DNA from: Microvirga sp. VF16
Lineage (GTDB): Bacteria > Pseudomonadota > Alphaproteobacteria > Rhizobiales > Beijerinckiaceae
Direction of reading: 5' to 3'
NCBI RefSeq assembly: GCF_016864375.1
Contig: NZ_CP069355.1
Coordinates: forward strand, 992,001-1,056,000
DNA: 64,000 nucleotides
Position 1 is the first letter of the stretch. Each line of letters opens with the position of its first letter. A program made the position numbers and the translations under genes. Shown here piece by piece: positions 50,992-60,567 of this stretch. A model generated the notes under the pieces. It saw only the letters and a program-made list of their open reading frames with translations. It searched no databases and had not been told where the DNA came from.

Positions 50992-51867
50992 TTAGGACAC
51001 GTCGAGCCCCAGGTCTAGGATCGGGGCACTATGGGTAATCCAGCCTGTTGAAATCAGATCCACGCCTGTTGCAGCAATTGCCGGCGCTGTCGCCACTGTA
51101 ATCCGACCGGATGCTTCGGTGATGGTTCTCCCGTTTACCCGCCTCACTGCTTCTGAGAGCGTGTCCGGGTTCATGTTGTCGAGAAGAATTGCATCGGCTC
51201 CAACATCCAGCACCTCATCCAGCTGATCAAGGGTATCCACCTCGATCTCGACCTTGACGAGATGGCCAATGGCCGCACGTGCCCTCTCAAGCGCCGGCCG
51301 GACACCTCCGGCAATGGTGATATGGTTGTCCTTGATCAAAACGGCATCATCAAGCCCGAAGCGATGGTTGGCTCCCCCTCCGGCCCGGACGGCATGCTTC
51401 TCAAGTACGCGCAGTCCCGGGGTGGTCTTGCGCGTGCAGACGATCCGAGCGTTCCCCTGAGGCCGTATGGCTTCAACAAGAGCCGCCGTCGCTGTGGCAA
51501 TGCCCGACATCCGGCAGACGAGATTCAGAGCCACGCGCTCGGCCGAAAGGATGCTTCGGGCTGGGCCCTCCAGCCGGAGAACGGTCTCTCCTCGCTCAAC
51601 CCGACTGCCATCTGGGCGGTCGACGACAACCATGACGGCAGGATCGATCAGGGTGAATGCGAGATGCGCCGCGTCGATGCCGGCGACCACGCCTGGCTCT
51701 CGCGCCACAATGGCCCCGCGCAGTCTAGCCTCTGCGGGAATGACAACATCGGTCGTGATGTCACCAGCCCGGCCCAGATCCTCAAGCAGGGCTGCGCGCA
51801 CGATAGGCTCCACCAGCAGGCGCGGGAGCGGAGCGAGAGTGTCTTGCGTGGCGAGGATCGGTCTCAT
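50992..51867 (-). CDS. nadC: Nicotinate-nucleotide pyrophosphorylase (carboxylating)
   Basis: The 291-residue protein is quinolinate phosphoribosyltransferase: 'ALLEDLGRAGDITTDVVIP' near 27-45, 'RILNL..SGIAT'-type 'VALNLVCRMSGIATATAALV', 'CTRKTTPGLRVLEKHAVRAGGGANHRFGLDDAVLIKDNHI' (substrate-binding core, about 144-183) and 'ILLDNMNPDTL'. It converts quinolinate and PRPP to nicotinate mononucleotide, CO2 and PPi in the cytoplasm, the last specific step of de novo NAD synthesis. Its start overlaps the nadB stop (ATGA), and the operon nadA-nadB-nadC is complete. Confidence 0.96.
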   Translation of the reverse strand: MRPILATQDTLAPLPRLLVEPIVRAALLEDLGRAGDITTDVVIPAEARLRGAIVAREPGVVAGIDAAHLAFTLIDPAVMVVVDRPDGSRVERGETVLRLEGPARSILSAERVALNLVCRMSGIATATAALVEAIRPQGNARIVCTRKTTPGLRVLEKHAVRAGGGANHRFGLDDAVLIKDNHITIAGGVRPALERARAAIGHLVKVEIEVDTLDQLDEVLDVGADAILLDNMNPDTLSEAVRRVNGRTITEASGRITVATAPAIAATGVDLISTGWITHSAPILDLGLDVS

Positions 51868-53459
51868 GCAACTCTCCTGACAGGCACGGCTGTCTCGTTA
51901 TCGATTTCGGCCGCAATGCGCAGCGCCTGATCGAGGGTTGTCTCGGTGTGCTGCTCTGGCATCAGGGCAGGGTGATCCTGCCGCTGATGGGAGCCGCGGC
52001 TCTCCTGTCGGGTGTAAGCCGCTGTTGCGATCAGGAGACCGACCAGGATGGTGTCACGAAGACCCATCGCGTGTCCTTCACGCATCAGCGTGCGGAAGTG
52101 TCGGATGGCCTTGTTCAATCCGACCGCATCGCGAAGAACGCCAACCTGTTGATCCATGATCGACCGGATCTGCCGTAGAGGCAGAGACTGCTGATCACCA
52201 GAACTGGGCAGATGCAGAGCGGGGGGAGGTGAGGGGGGCTTCGCCAGCGAGAGCCGACGTTCCATTCCCCTAATGTCATCTGCAATCCAAGCCGCATAGG
52301 CGAGCGCCTCAAGAAGAGAGTTGCTTGCCAAGCGATTCGCCCCGTGGAGGCCGGTCGAGGATACTTCACCGCAAGCCCAGAGTCCTTCGACAGAACTGCG
52401 GCCCTGATGGTCTACTTTAATCCCACCCATGTGGAAATGGGTGGCTGGGCGCACGGGGATCGGATTGCGAACCGGATCAAGACCGGCGGCTCGGCACAGT
52501 GCTGTTACACCGGGGAATCTTTTGGTGATGTGTTCACCAAGTACGGGACGCGTGTCGAGAAACACGCGCTCACCGGCGCAGACCTGGGCAAAGATCGCCC
52601 GGGCCACCACATCACGCGGCGCCAGTTCCGCTCCGGGAATATCTTGCATGAAGCGCTCGCCACGGCTGTTGAGGAGCACGGCTCCTTCGCCGCGCAGGGC
52701 TTCGGTTGCCAGCGGCATCGGATCACGTCCAGCCGCAATGGCTGTGGGATGGAACTGAACGAACTCGAGATCGCGCAGCACGGCACCAGCACGGGCCGCC
52801 AACACCAGTCCGCCCCCTACCGCACTCAGGGGATTGGTGGTGTGCGCGTAGAGACCGCCGATCCCGCCTGTCGCCAGCACCACGGCCCGGCCCGGGATCA
52901 GGGTAGGTTCACCGCCGCCTTCTCCTCGCGGCATGCAGGACACACCGACCACTGCGCCGTTGGCATCGCGCACCAGATCCGTAGCGCGATGGTTCTCCAG
53001 GACCTGAACGGAGGGCGCCTTCCTGACGGCATGGATGAGGGCCTCCAGAACGCATCGGCCGGTTCCGTCCCCATCCGCGTGAACGATCCTTCGGCGCGAG
53101 TGCGCCGCTTCCAACCCCAGGATCAACTCGTCACCAGAGGCGGTTCGATCGAAGGCTGCGCCTTGAGCAACCAGCCACTCGATACACGAGGGCGCGGCGG
53201 CAGCCACACGAGTGGCAACATCGCGATCGCTGAGCCCAGCCCCCGCCTGCAGGGTATCGGCGGCGTGCAGGGCAGGGTGGTCATCGTCCCCAATGGCCGC
53301 CGCAATTCCGCCCTGCGCCAGAGGTGTGGAGGCTTGTTGCCCCAGTGGAGAGGCCACAAGCAGGGTTACCGGCAACGGCGCCAGGTGCAGGGCTGCCGCC
53401 AGTCCTGCGATGCCGCCGCCCACGACCACGACACGGTCGCGCGGATGAGCTGTTGTCAT
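51864..53459 (-). CDS. nadB: L-aspartate oxidase
   Basis: The 531-residue flavoprotein starts with the dinucleotide-binding 'VVVVGGGIAGLAAALHLA' (residues about 10-27) and has 'STPLAQGGIAAAIGDDD' (FAD/substrate loop), 'HADGDGTGRCVLEALI', 'EFVQFHPTAI', 'THFHMGGIKVDHQGRSSVEGLWACGEVSSTGLHGANRLASNSLLEAL' and a C-terminal helical domain with 'SIMDQQVGVLRDAVGL'. It oxidises aspartate to iminoaspartate, which NadA condenses with dihydroxyacetone phosphate. It lies 9 bp after nadA and overlaps nadC. Confidence 0.96.
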   Translation of the reverse strand: MTTAHPRDRVVVVGGGIAGLAAALHLAPLPVTLLVASPLGQQASTPLAQGGIAAAIGDDDHPALHAADTLQAGAGLSDRDVATRVAAAAPSCIEWLVAQGAAFDRTASGDELILGLEAAHSRRRIVHADGDGTGRCVLEALIHAVRKAPSVQVLENHRATDLVRDANGAVVGVSCMPRGEGGGEPTLIPGRAVVLATGGIGGLYAHTTNPLSAVGGGLVLAARAGAVLRDLEFVQFHPTAIAAGRDPMPLATEALRGEGAVLLNSRGERFMQDIPGAELAPRDVVARAIFAQVCAGERVFLDTRPVLGEHITKRFPGVTALCRAAGLDPVRNPIPVRPATHFHMGGIKVDHQGRSSVEGLWACGEVSSTGLHGANRLASNSLLEALAYAAWIADDIRGMERRLSLAKPPSPPPALHLPSSGDQQSLPLRQIRSIMDQQVGVLRDAVGLNKAIRHFRTLMREGHAMGLRDTILVGLLIATAAYTRQESRGSHQRQDHPALMPEQHTETTLDQALRIAAEIDNETAVPVRRVA

Positions 53460-53468
53460 GGCAGACTC

Positions 53469-54467
<999 letters not shown>

Positions 54468-54478
54468 AGCGGCCTCCT

Positions 54479-54495
54479 ATGCTCAGGCCGAGCAT
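54479..54495. promoter_or_regulatory. NrtR operator candidate 1
   Basis: ATGCTC-AGGCC-GAGCAT is a 6-bp-arm palindrome just upstream of the nadA ribosome site (12 bp from the start). Together with candidate 2 it is spaced about three DNA turns (32 bp centre to centre), suggesting cooperative repression of nadABC. Confidence 0.6.
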
Positions 54496-54510
54496 TTACG
54501 AGTCATGGGT

Positions 54511-54527
54511 ATGCTCATGCTGAGCAT
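54511..54527. promoter_or_regulatory. NrtR operator candidate 2
   Basis: ATGCTCA-TGC-TGAGCAT is a perfect 7-bp-arm palindrome and shares the ATGCTC/GAGCAT arms with candidate 1. It lies in the likely nadA promoter region downstream of nrtR, the gene for the presumed repressor. Confidence 0.65.
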
Positions 54528-54535
54528 TAGCGGAT

Positions 54536-54562
54536 CACAAGAAAGCCGGCTGCATAGCCGGC
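54536..54562 (-). terminator. Intrinsic terminator after nrtR
   Basis: On the minus strand GCCGGC-TATGCA-GCCGGC forms a 6-7 bp GC-rich stem with a six-base loop, followed by TTTCTTG. It lies 60 bp past the nrtR stop and upstream of nadA, so it should separate nrtR transcription from the nadABC operon. Confidence 0.6.
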
Positions 54563-54568
54563 ATATGT

Positions 54569-54591
54569 CTTATGCTAGACACGAGTATAAG
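54569..54591. promoter_or_regulatory. Third palindrome upstream of nadA (CTTATGCT-N7-AGTATAAG)
   Basis: Eight-base arms with one mismatch flank seven bases. It contains ATGCT, as in the other two sites, but lies between the nrtR stop and its terminator, so its role is unclear. Confidence 0.35.
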
Positions 54592-54624
54592 GCGGCGTCA
54601 ACCCACAAACTGCCGCAACGCGGT

Positions 54625-55605
54625 TCACCTTAAGCGGGGCAATCGCACGCCAGGAGCCGGCCGTTCGACCAGCACTTCACGCCGGAAGCGCGCGAGCCGG
54701 GCAGGACGGCCGCCTGTCTCAGCTGAGATCTCGCCCGTTTCTTCGACCAGACCCTGCACTTCGACGAGACGGCGGAAATTCTGCTTGTGGAGGCGCACGC
54801 CTGACAAGGCCTCGACCGTCCTTTGGAGGCCCAGCAGGGTGAACGAGGCTGGCATGAGCTCAAAAATGACGGGGCGGTACTTGATCTTGCCGCGAAGGCG
54901 GCCAATCCCTGTCGCCAGGATGCGGCGGTGGTCAAGCGCCATTGGCTGCCCAGGGACCAGCCGCCCTTTAGAGTGCTCTTGTGGCTGAACCTCGCGCAGA
55001 GCCTCCGGCACGAGGCCCGCCTCGAACAGGAGCTCATAGCGTTCCAGCACACGCTCGTCGGTCCACGTCCCGGAGCCGAACCCGAATGTGAGCTCGATCC
55101 GCTCCTCACGAAACTGCCTCAAGGGTTTGCCGCCCGACCGTGCCCACGCCTTCAGGGCGGGTTCAATGACCTCAAGAGCCTTGGGCCGGCCGTCGCGCCA
55201 GTCCTCCCACGGCAGATAGGCATACCAGCTCCGCCACGCCGCATGGGCCAACCCGGCCGGACGGGCCTCCCGCACGAGAGCGAGATAGGCAATCGATAGG
55301 GCATGCCCTGTACGCTGAAGATCCCCCTCCGCGCGATCGCGATCCCCAAACGTGTACAGCTGTTCGACATAGCCGAGGGTCAGCTTGGTCTGTTCAGCCA
55401 CCCACGTGCGCAGTCCCACCTCCAGAGTCCGGTGCTCGGATCGCAACGGCCCGGAGGGGAGACCGTCACGCTGATCAACCCGAACGGTGAGAACCCGTGG
55501 CTCATTGGGTGTGGCGGCCATGATCACGGCACTGAGATCGACAGTCGGGGCCGCATGGGACTGCACGCGGGTCTTTGGTCGACGAGCGGAGGAGGAAGAC
55601 GCCAT
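54625..55605 (-). CDS. nrtR: NrtR-type Nudix-related transcriptional regulator of NAD metabolism
   Basis: The 326-residue protein has an N-terminal Nudix-like domain ('RVLTVRVDQRDGLPSGPLRS' and 'WVAEQTKLTLGYVEQLYTFG' in COG4111 style; the catalytic Nudix box GX5EX7REUXEEXGU is not conserved) and a C-terminal winged helix ('FTLLGLQRTVEALSGVRLHK' then 'QNFRRLVEVQGLVEETGE'). NrtR repressors bind ADP-ribose or related NAD derivatives and control NAD genes. It lies directly upstream of nadABC on the same strand, with palindromic sites between. The N-terminal about 30 residues (Ser/Ala-rich) and a tail rich in Arg/Pro are probably disordered. Confidence 0.88.
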   Translation of the reverse strand: MASSSSARRPKTRVQSHAAPTVDLSAVIMAATPNEPRVLTVRVDQRDGLPSGPLRSEHRTLEVGLRTWVAEQTKLTLGYVEQLYTFGDRDRAEGDLQRTGHALSIAYLALVREARPAGLAHAAWRSWYAYLPWEDWRDGRPKALEVIEPALKAWARSGGKPLRQFREERIELTFGFGSGTWTDERVLERYELLFEAGLVPEALREVQPQEHSKGRLVPGQPMALDHRRILATGIGRLRGKIKYRPVIFELMPASFTLLGLQRTVEALSGVRLHKQNFRRLVEVQGLVEETGEISAETGGRPARLARFRREVLVERPAPGVRLPRLR

Positions 55606-56707
55606 GGGTACTCAGAATGACAACGATAGGAGAGGGGCCACGATAGGTCGCTTGGCTCCCTCGGTCGAGACGAACTTTGGATGTGTTGGGATGGTCCACC
55701 TTCAGGCATCTGGGGATGCACAAGGAGCTGACCGTGTGACGGCCTCGTAGAGAGTCAGTTGAAACGGCAGCCCCGCCTTCAGCGGATCAGGACGCGAGGC
55801 GCCCTGCGCGCGACGGCAACGGGCGGCCGGCCTGCCGCAAACCAGGCTTGGGCCAGCGGGCGACTGGAAAGGCGGAGCCTGATGGGTGTCGCCTTCAGGA
55901 TCGCGGCTCTGATATCCGCCTCCGGCAAGCCCTTCAGTAAAAAATGGCCAAAAGCCCTCCTCCTTTGGCGAACGGAGGGATAGGCCTTCCTCAAGGTTAT
56001 TCAACCGGGTCGGGAAAAGTCCGTCGACAGTAGCAGGCCCTGGGTCAGGTTCTATCTGATCTTTCGACGATACCAGAGAGCCTGCCAAGTCGGATCATGT
56101 CGACAAGATGTTTGAACTTGTTGCTTCATCGGAGATGATATTATCCACATAGGATCGCCACGATCCCGCAAAGTGCTTCCTCACGTTTGCATCAGCCCGT
56201 CAACAGGTGACGTGGGCGTTTTTGTGATGGATTGTGGGTCGCAAAACATCGAGGTGGTCACTCGCACCCGCGTGCCCTCCTCCATCATCTTTCGTCTCAC
56301 GATTATGGTCCCTGATGACGCAGGAGTTCGATCGCTGTGAAGATCCCGGGGGGTTGCCATCGCGGGCAACATGGGGCACCGGGACCTATCTCAATGCAGG
56401 GTCTTGGTGCGAGGATAGGAGTAAAGAAGCGCTCCTTCGGGACCAACGATTTCCAGCCGTCACCCGGCCCAATCCTCGATTGCCCATCACATTCCCATCG
56501 CAACGCACTGATGGCCTCGTGCGCTTCCGCCTTTGCGGTCTTACGGTTCGGCACTTCAACAGCCGTATCGTCGGGGGACGGTCTCTTGACCGTTCACGAG
56601 GTGGAAGGAGCAGCGCATCACGAGCCCTTTGAGACAGGTCGTTGACTGCTGGCCTCGATGTCATTGGGGTGGGTGCCACGATTACGGTTCGCAGCACCCG
56701 TTCGCGG
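55606..56707. other. 1.1 kb with no confidently identified gene
   Basis: Several short frames exist. The most protein-like is 55779-55994 (minus, 71 codons, 'GLPEADIRAAILKATPIRLR' and 'PLAQAWFAAGRPPVAVARRA'), which could be the end of a decayed gene. Another is 56303-56554 (minus, 83 codons, starting 'MPNRKTAKAEAHEAISALRW'). Neither has a family signature I recognise. Confidence 0.35.
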
Positions 56708-57448
56708 TTATTGGACGGAGAAGTAATCGCCCGGGTTGTTGTGGACGTCGTCGGCGTTGACGTTCACGAGCGTGATGCTGTCGCCGTTGCCAAGGTCGAC
56801 CACCGTGTTGTGTCCGACCTGCTGAACGCGGCTCGAAAGATCGTCGGCCGATGCGATATCGGTTCCGTTGATTCCCTTGGAGATCTGCAGGATATCCTGG
56901 CCGGCCTTGAAGTCGAGAACGACATCGTTGCCGCCGCCGCCGGTAAACACGAAGGTATCGCTGCCGGCCCCGCCGTGAAGCACGTCATCTCCCGCGCCGC
57001 CATCCAGGATGTCGTCTCCGGACCCACCACGCAGGATGTCGCTGCCAACACCGCCCTGCATCAGGTCCGCTCCGGAATCACCTTCGACGATGTCATTCCC
57101 GTCGCCACCGAGCTCAATATCGTTGCCATTTCCGCCGCGGAGGTTGTCGTCGCCAGCACCGCCGAGTTGAACGTCATCGTCGTTGCCGCCAAACAGAACG
57201 TCATTGCCGTCGTTGCCGTCCTGGACGTCAGCTCCCGCACCGCCAGTCAGCCAGTCGTCTCCAGAGCCGCCGGACGTCCAGTCATCTCCGCTCCCGCCAA
57301 AGATTACGTCCTGGCCGTCGTTGCCGGCGAGAGCGTCGCCACCTCCTCCGCCGAAGATCAGGTCATTACCGCCGTGCCCAAGCACCACGTCCGCGGTGGC
57401 CGTGCCGTGCAGCGAGTCGTTGAACGCCCCGCCTCCTAGAGTTGCCAT
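56708..57448 (-). CDS. RTX (hemolysin-type calcium-binding repeat) protein
   Basis: The 246-residue protein consists mostly of nonapeptide repeats of the GGxGxDxLx type (for example 'GGSGDDWLT', 'GGAGDDVLH', 'GGNGNDIEL') from about residue 18 to 168. A C-terminal non-repeat domain follows ('DTFVFTGGGGNDVVLDFKAG' and 'DSITLVNVNADDVHNNPGDYF'), typical of type I secretion signals. It should fold around calcium outside the cell after export through a TolC-type system; no secretion genes are in the window. No enzymatic domain is present, so it may be a surface or matrix protein. Its upstream region is unusually AT-rich. Confidence 0.9.
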   Translation of the reverse strand: MATLGGGAFNDSLHGTATADVVLGHGGNDLIFGGGGGDALAGNDGQDVIFGGSGDDWTSGGSGDDWLTGGAGADVQDGNDGNDVLFGGNDDDVQLGGAGDDNLRGGNGNDIELGGDGNDIVEGDSGADLMQGGVGSDILRGGSGDDILDGGAGDDVLHGGAGSDTFVFTGGGGNDVVLDFKAGQDILQISKGINGTDIASADDLSSRVQQVGHNTVVDLGNGDSITLVNVNADDVHNNPGDYFSVQ

Positions 57449-57822
57449 GTCTCGTCTCCTTGTTGTGCGCGCCTCGTGAGAGGACGCGTCGGGTCACAAG
57501 TATCAACGTGAAGCAGGGTGCAGTAGTGAGCGCTCCACACGGCAATACTAAATCAAATTCTACGACCAGTAAATATTCATGCTAAATTTATTAGTATTGC
57601 CAACTACAGCACAGGCTTTACGACTAGATTTATTTCGAATAAGCGCAAGAGTAATTTCGCAATGAAAAGAGAATACAACGAGCTTCGATCTATTTTACGG
57701 TTGGGCCCGACGGACTACCCAGCGCTTCGGACGAGGACGACATTCCTCAGGAAAGGGGGCTAGAAATGAGGATCGAGGCGCAGTTGAAGGATTGGCGCAC
57801 GCCATAATTATCATAATGCTCT
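57449..57822. promoter_or_regulatory. AT-rich region upstream of the RTX gene with a long-spaced inverted repeat
   Basis: About 57530-57700 is strongly AT-rich compared with the surroundings. It contains a perfect 10-bp inverted repeat, GGCAATACTA at 57541-57550 and TAGTATTGCC at 57592-57601, with 41 bases between. It may be a promoter/operator region for the RTX gene (start 57448) or a small element. No gene is seen. Confidence 0.4.
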
Positions 57823-57906
57823 GGAAGACCGCCTCCTTCAGGTGGAGGATGAAAAGAGCCAGAGCGACTCTTGAACAGCTTGAATGTTCTCGCTATGTTC
57901 TGGCCA

Positions 57907-59103
57907 ATGAAGGTCAGAAAAGCCTATCGCTTTCAGGTGTACCCGACACCAGAGCAGGTCATGCAGTTGAGCATGACGATAGGCTGCTGCCGCCTGGTCT
58001 ACAACCTGGCGCTGGAACAGCGGCGGCTGTTCAGTCGGAACGGGCGGAATCTGAACTACTACACGGGTGCCGATGATCTTCCGGCGTTGAAAAAGGAATT
58101 TCCTTTTTTCGCTGAGCCTCCGAGCCAGTGCCTGCAGCAGGCGCTGCGGGATCTCGAGGAGGCGTTCCAGCGCTTTTTCCGGAAGGACGCCGGTTATCCC
58201 AAGCCACGCCGCAAATTCGTGCACGAGAGCTGCCGTTTTCCGCAGGGCTTCACGGTCGAGCGGCATCGCCTGAAGCTGCCGAAATTCGGCTGGCTGAAGA
58301 TGACTGCCCAACGCAAGGTGAAAGGTCGGCCAACCTCGGCGACAATCGCCCGGGAGGGCGATCGTTGGTTCGCCTCGATTGCGTGCGAACTCGACATGCC
58401 GAACCCGCAACGGCGAGAGGTTTCTGAGGTTGGTGTCGATCTCAACGTAATCACCGGGGCGGTGACCTCGGACGAGCAGATCCTGCCGATGCCACGGACC
58501 TCGCCTGAGGAGATGCGCCAGCTGGCGCGGCTGCAGAAGAGCTTGGCCCGCAAGAAGAAGGGATCGCTCAACCGGGCCAAGGCGCGCCGGGCATTGGCCC
58601 GGTTTCATGCCAAGCTCGCCAGGCGCCGACGAAATGCAGCGCATGTGATCTCCTCGCAGATCGCGAAACAGCACACGCACATCGCGTTCGAGGACCTTCG
58701 CCTGAAGAATATGACGGCGAGTGCCAGAGGCACGCTGGAAACGCCCGGCCGGAACGTGGCCGCCAAAGCAGGTCTGAATCGCTCGATCCTCGACGTGTCG
58801 CCGGGTCAGGTCCAGTCGATGACGAAGTACAAGGCTGCTTGGAGCGGCGGCGAGTGCGTCGAGGTCGACGCTCGCCATACCTCGCAGCGCTGCTCGGAGT
58901 GCGGTCAGCACCCGCAGGACGACGAGGCGACCGACCATCTGCCGCATGGGCGCGTGACACGCGATCGCTTCATCTGCCCACTGTGCGGGTACGAAGCCCA
59001 TGCCGACATCAACGCCGCGAGGAACATCCTCGCGCTGGGCCGCCATCGCTGGGCGGCATCATCTAAGACCGCCGGTGGCAGCCTGTGGAGGCCTCCGCTC
59101 TAA
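57907..59103 (+). CDS. tnpB: TnpB RNA-guided nuclease, IS605/IS1341 type (element 1)
   Basis: From ATG 57907 the 398-residue protein has the TnpB start 'KAYRFQVYPTPEQVMQLSMT', RuvC motif I 'VGVDLNVITGAVTSD' (Asp near 188), RuvC II 'IAFEDLRLKNMT' (Glu near 271), a zinc ribbon (CSECG ... CPLCG, about 332 and 359) and RuvC III 'AHADINAARNIL' (Asp near 368). The catalytic residues appear intact. TnpB cleaves DNA with a guide RNA from the element's right end and helps retain the element after excision. Upstream in-frame ATGs exist, but this start fits the family. Confidence 0.9.
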   Translation: MKVRKAYRFQVYPTPEQVMQLSMTIGCCRLVYNLALEQRRLFSRNGRNLNYYTGADDLPALKKEFPFFAEPPSQCLQQALRDLEEAFQRFFRKDAGYPKPRRKFVHESCRFPQGFTVERHRLKLPKFGWLKMTAQRKVKGRPTSATIAREGDRWFASIACELDMPNPQRREVSEVGVDLNVITGAVTSDEQILPMPRTSPEEMRQLARLQKSLARKKKGSLNRAKARRALARFHAKLARRRRNAAHVISSQIAKQHTHIAFEDLRLKNMTASARGTLETPGRNVAAKAGLNRSILDVSPGQVQSMTKYKAAWSGGECVEVDARHTSQRCSECGQHPQDDEATDHLPHGRVTRDRFICPLCGYEAHADINAARNILALGRHRWAASSKTAGGSLWRPPL

Positions 59104-59195
59104 GCGCGCCCGTGAAGCAGCAACCAAAGATCAAGGGATCAAGCGGCTTGCCGCCTAGCCCAAGATGCCTCGTCCTTCAGGACGGGGAGTCTCAC
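59100..59195 (+). ncRNA. Probable omega-RNA scaffold at the right end of element 1
   Basis: In TnpB elements the guide RNA is transcribed across the tnpB 3' end and the right end, with the guide just beyond the end. Here about 70 bp before 59195 (GCTTGCCGCC hairpin, then CGTCC-TTCA-GGACG) is shared with the orphan right end at 50.9 kb, as expected for a scaffold. The guide would begin at 59196. Confidence 0.4.
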
Positions 59196-59205
59196 ACGGT
59201 CCGCA

Positions 59206-59363
59206 CCCACACGGACAAATCCGCACGCCCGACCGACGGTTCCGGTCGGCATCTGTACTGGGTCGAAGTCGTGCGAATCCGCGGGCATATCGCGAACCAT
59301 GACGTCCGCCACTATCAGATCGTGCTCAAGGCCAACTTTTCCCTCGAAGGTGGCTACCCATAA
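59206..59363 (+). pseudogene. Dodecin C-terminal fragment next to the tnpB element
   Basis: In the frame ending at TAA 59361-59363 the sequence 'LYWVEVVRIRGHIANHDVRH' then 'YQIVLKANFSLEGGYP' matches the second half of dodecin, whose consensus is 'RWFEVVETRGHI..G.V.HYQVTLKVGF.LE'. Dodecin is a small flavin-storage protein that assembles into a dodecamer. The first half (the helix region) is missing, and the right end of the tnpB element lies about 10 bp upstream. The element or an associated deletion has probably destroyed the gene. Confidence 0.65.
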
Positions 59364-59593
59364 CACAGAGCGTCGGCTCTCCAAGCGCTTCAATGACCCA
59401 GCGGTGGAGGGGCTATAAGTCTGCGGCGCGCAAGACACTTGGAAAAATGGTCGGGAGATCGCCTACGCTTCGGCGACTTCCATGCTACTGGTGCAGGATC
59501 TCTCTTCCCGAACAATTTTGCCTTCTACGTCAGGCTCTGCCTGAGATGGATCTGTAACGCAAGCGAGCATCTCTCAGCAAAAAGGCCGATACT

Positions 59594-59848
59594 TCATGGG
59601 TTGCCTCCCAGAGAAGAGATGTCCATAGCCAGCGTGTGTTGGAGGATCTTGACGCGGATCCTTCGCTTCACATTTCCGACCATTCGGGCCATTTCGTAAA
59701 CCTTGTCGTGGAGAGCATGGGCCTCTGACAAAACATGATAGGGCGGCCCAGATGGGAGAGGCTGTGCAAGATGCTTTTCCAGCCTATCCAACAGTCCAGC
59801 AATTCGCGTGTTGTCGTCGCGAAGCTGCGCCAATTCAGCGTCGAGCAT
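59594..59848 (-). CDS. Small helical hypothetical protein (84 aa)
   Basis: The ATG at 59848 is preceded by GGGAGGTG. The 84-residue product starts 'MLDAELAQLRDDNTRIAGLL' then 'DRLEKHLAQ', an amphipathic coiled-coil-like helix, and continues 'YHVLSEAHALHDKVYEMARM'. No family is recognised. It may be a small cytoplasmic dimer. Confidence 0.5.
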   Translation of the reverse strand: MLDAELAQLRDDNTRIAGLLDRLEKHLAQPLPSGPPYHVLSEAHALHDKVYEMARMVGNVKRRIRVKILQHTLAMDISSLGGNP

Positions 59849-59927
59849 AATCTACACCTCCCATGGCCTTCCGGATGAAGCGACCGTCGAATTCTCAATC
59901 CTCGCTGCGAATCCGTCGCCTCAATGG

Positions 59928-60221
59928 CTACCGTGTGAGGACGACATACGACCTAGCCTTTAACCCGAGCCGGGATCTCAGCACGAGGCGGACACCAGAA
60001 CTCTGCTGTCGCTCAGCCAGTAGGCTCTCGACATTCCTGCCACAGGCTTTGCCCGGCATGAGGGCTCGATGGCGGTCGAGCGCTTCGATCGCCATGCGGG
60101 TCCGCTCCCGATACCGCCCCGCGATCGGCGTCAACGGGCCGCGCTCCCGTCCAGGAAACCATGGTATGCCGCCAGCCCGCGCAAGTTCCGCAGCAACCAC
60201 TTCGATTTCGTCGCGAGACAT
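59928..60221 (-). CDS. Small hypothetical protein (97 aa)
   Basis: The 97-residue frame starts 'MSRDEIEVVAAELARAGGIP' and contains 'IAGRYRERTRMAIEALDRHR', which looks like a genuine helical protein; the Arg-rich tail is less convincing. It lies upstream of the 84-aa gene on the same strand. No family name can be given. Confidence 0.45.
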   Translation of the reverse strand: MSRDEIEVVAAELARAGGIPWFPGRERGPLTPIAGRYRERTRMAIEALDRHRALMPGKACGRNVESLLAERQQSSGVRLVLRSRLGLKARSYVVLTR

Positions 60222-60321
60222 CAGTTCATTCCCAAACTGTAAGAAAATCTCACATCCGTTGCTTCATGCTGCAATGGAGACAGCCCCCTTCACACAAGCC
60301 CTACAGCAAATGTTGGCTCGC

Positions 60322-60567
60322 CTAGTGCCTTCTCTTGAACCTCTTGAACCAACGTCTGAGAAACGAAGTGGTGGCGAACAGGAGGGCGCCGCCGAAAGCT
60401 CCCGCGGTCACCTCGGTAAAGACATGGGTGTAGACATCCTCCGGGATGGTGTTGGTGACCGCATGGTGAATCTGGTGCAGCGCGACAGCAGCGATACCAA
60501 TCAGGCAGCCGAAGAGAGCAATGCTTGCCATGCTCATCTCCTGCTCCGGTCCAGATCCCTTTTTCAT
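60322..60567 (-). CDS. Small two-helix membrane protein
   Basis: The 81-residue protein has two hydrophobic segments (about 13-32 'SIALFGCLIGIAAVALHQIH', and about 51-69 'VTAGAFGGALLFATTSFLRR') and a basic tail. Its ATG overlaps the ihfA stop by 4 bp (60564-60567), suggesting translational coupling with the IHF-alpha gene. Function unknown. Confidence 0.5.
   Translation of the reverse strand: MKKGSGPEQEMSMASIALFGCLIGIAAVALHQIHHAVTNTIPEDVYTHVFTEVTAGAFGGALLFATTSFLRRWFKRFKRRH

Larger units (their letters stand above)
57823..59195 (+). mobile_element. IS605/IS1341-type element carrying tnpB only (element 1)
   Basis: The element encodes TnpB but no TnpA. A hairpin near the left side (CCTCC-TTCAGGT-GGAGG at 57832-57848) and one near the right end (CGTCC-TTCA-GGACG at 59171-59184) frame it, and the right end CTCAC at 59191-59195 matches the end of the remnant at 50970. 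It must depend on a TnpA encoded elsewhere for movement. The left boundary is approximate. Confidence 0.65.

Noticed and set aside
56760..57400. Regularly repeated DNA that might suggest a CRISPR array or tandem repeat
   Set aside because: The periodicity comes from GGxGxDxxx codons of the RTX protein on the minus strand; units vary and there are no spacer-like unique segments between identical repeats.
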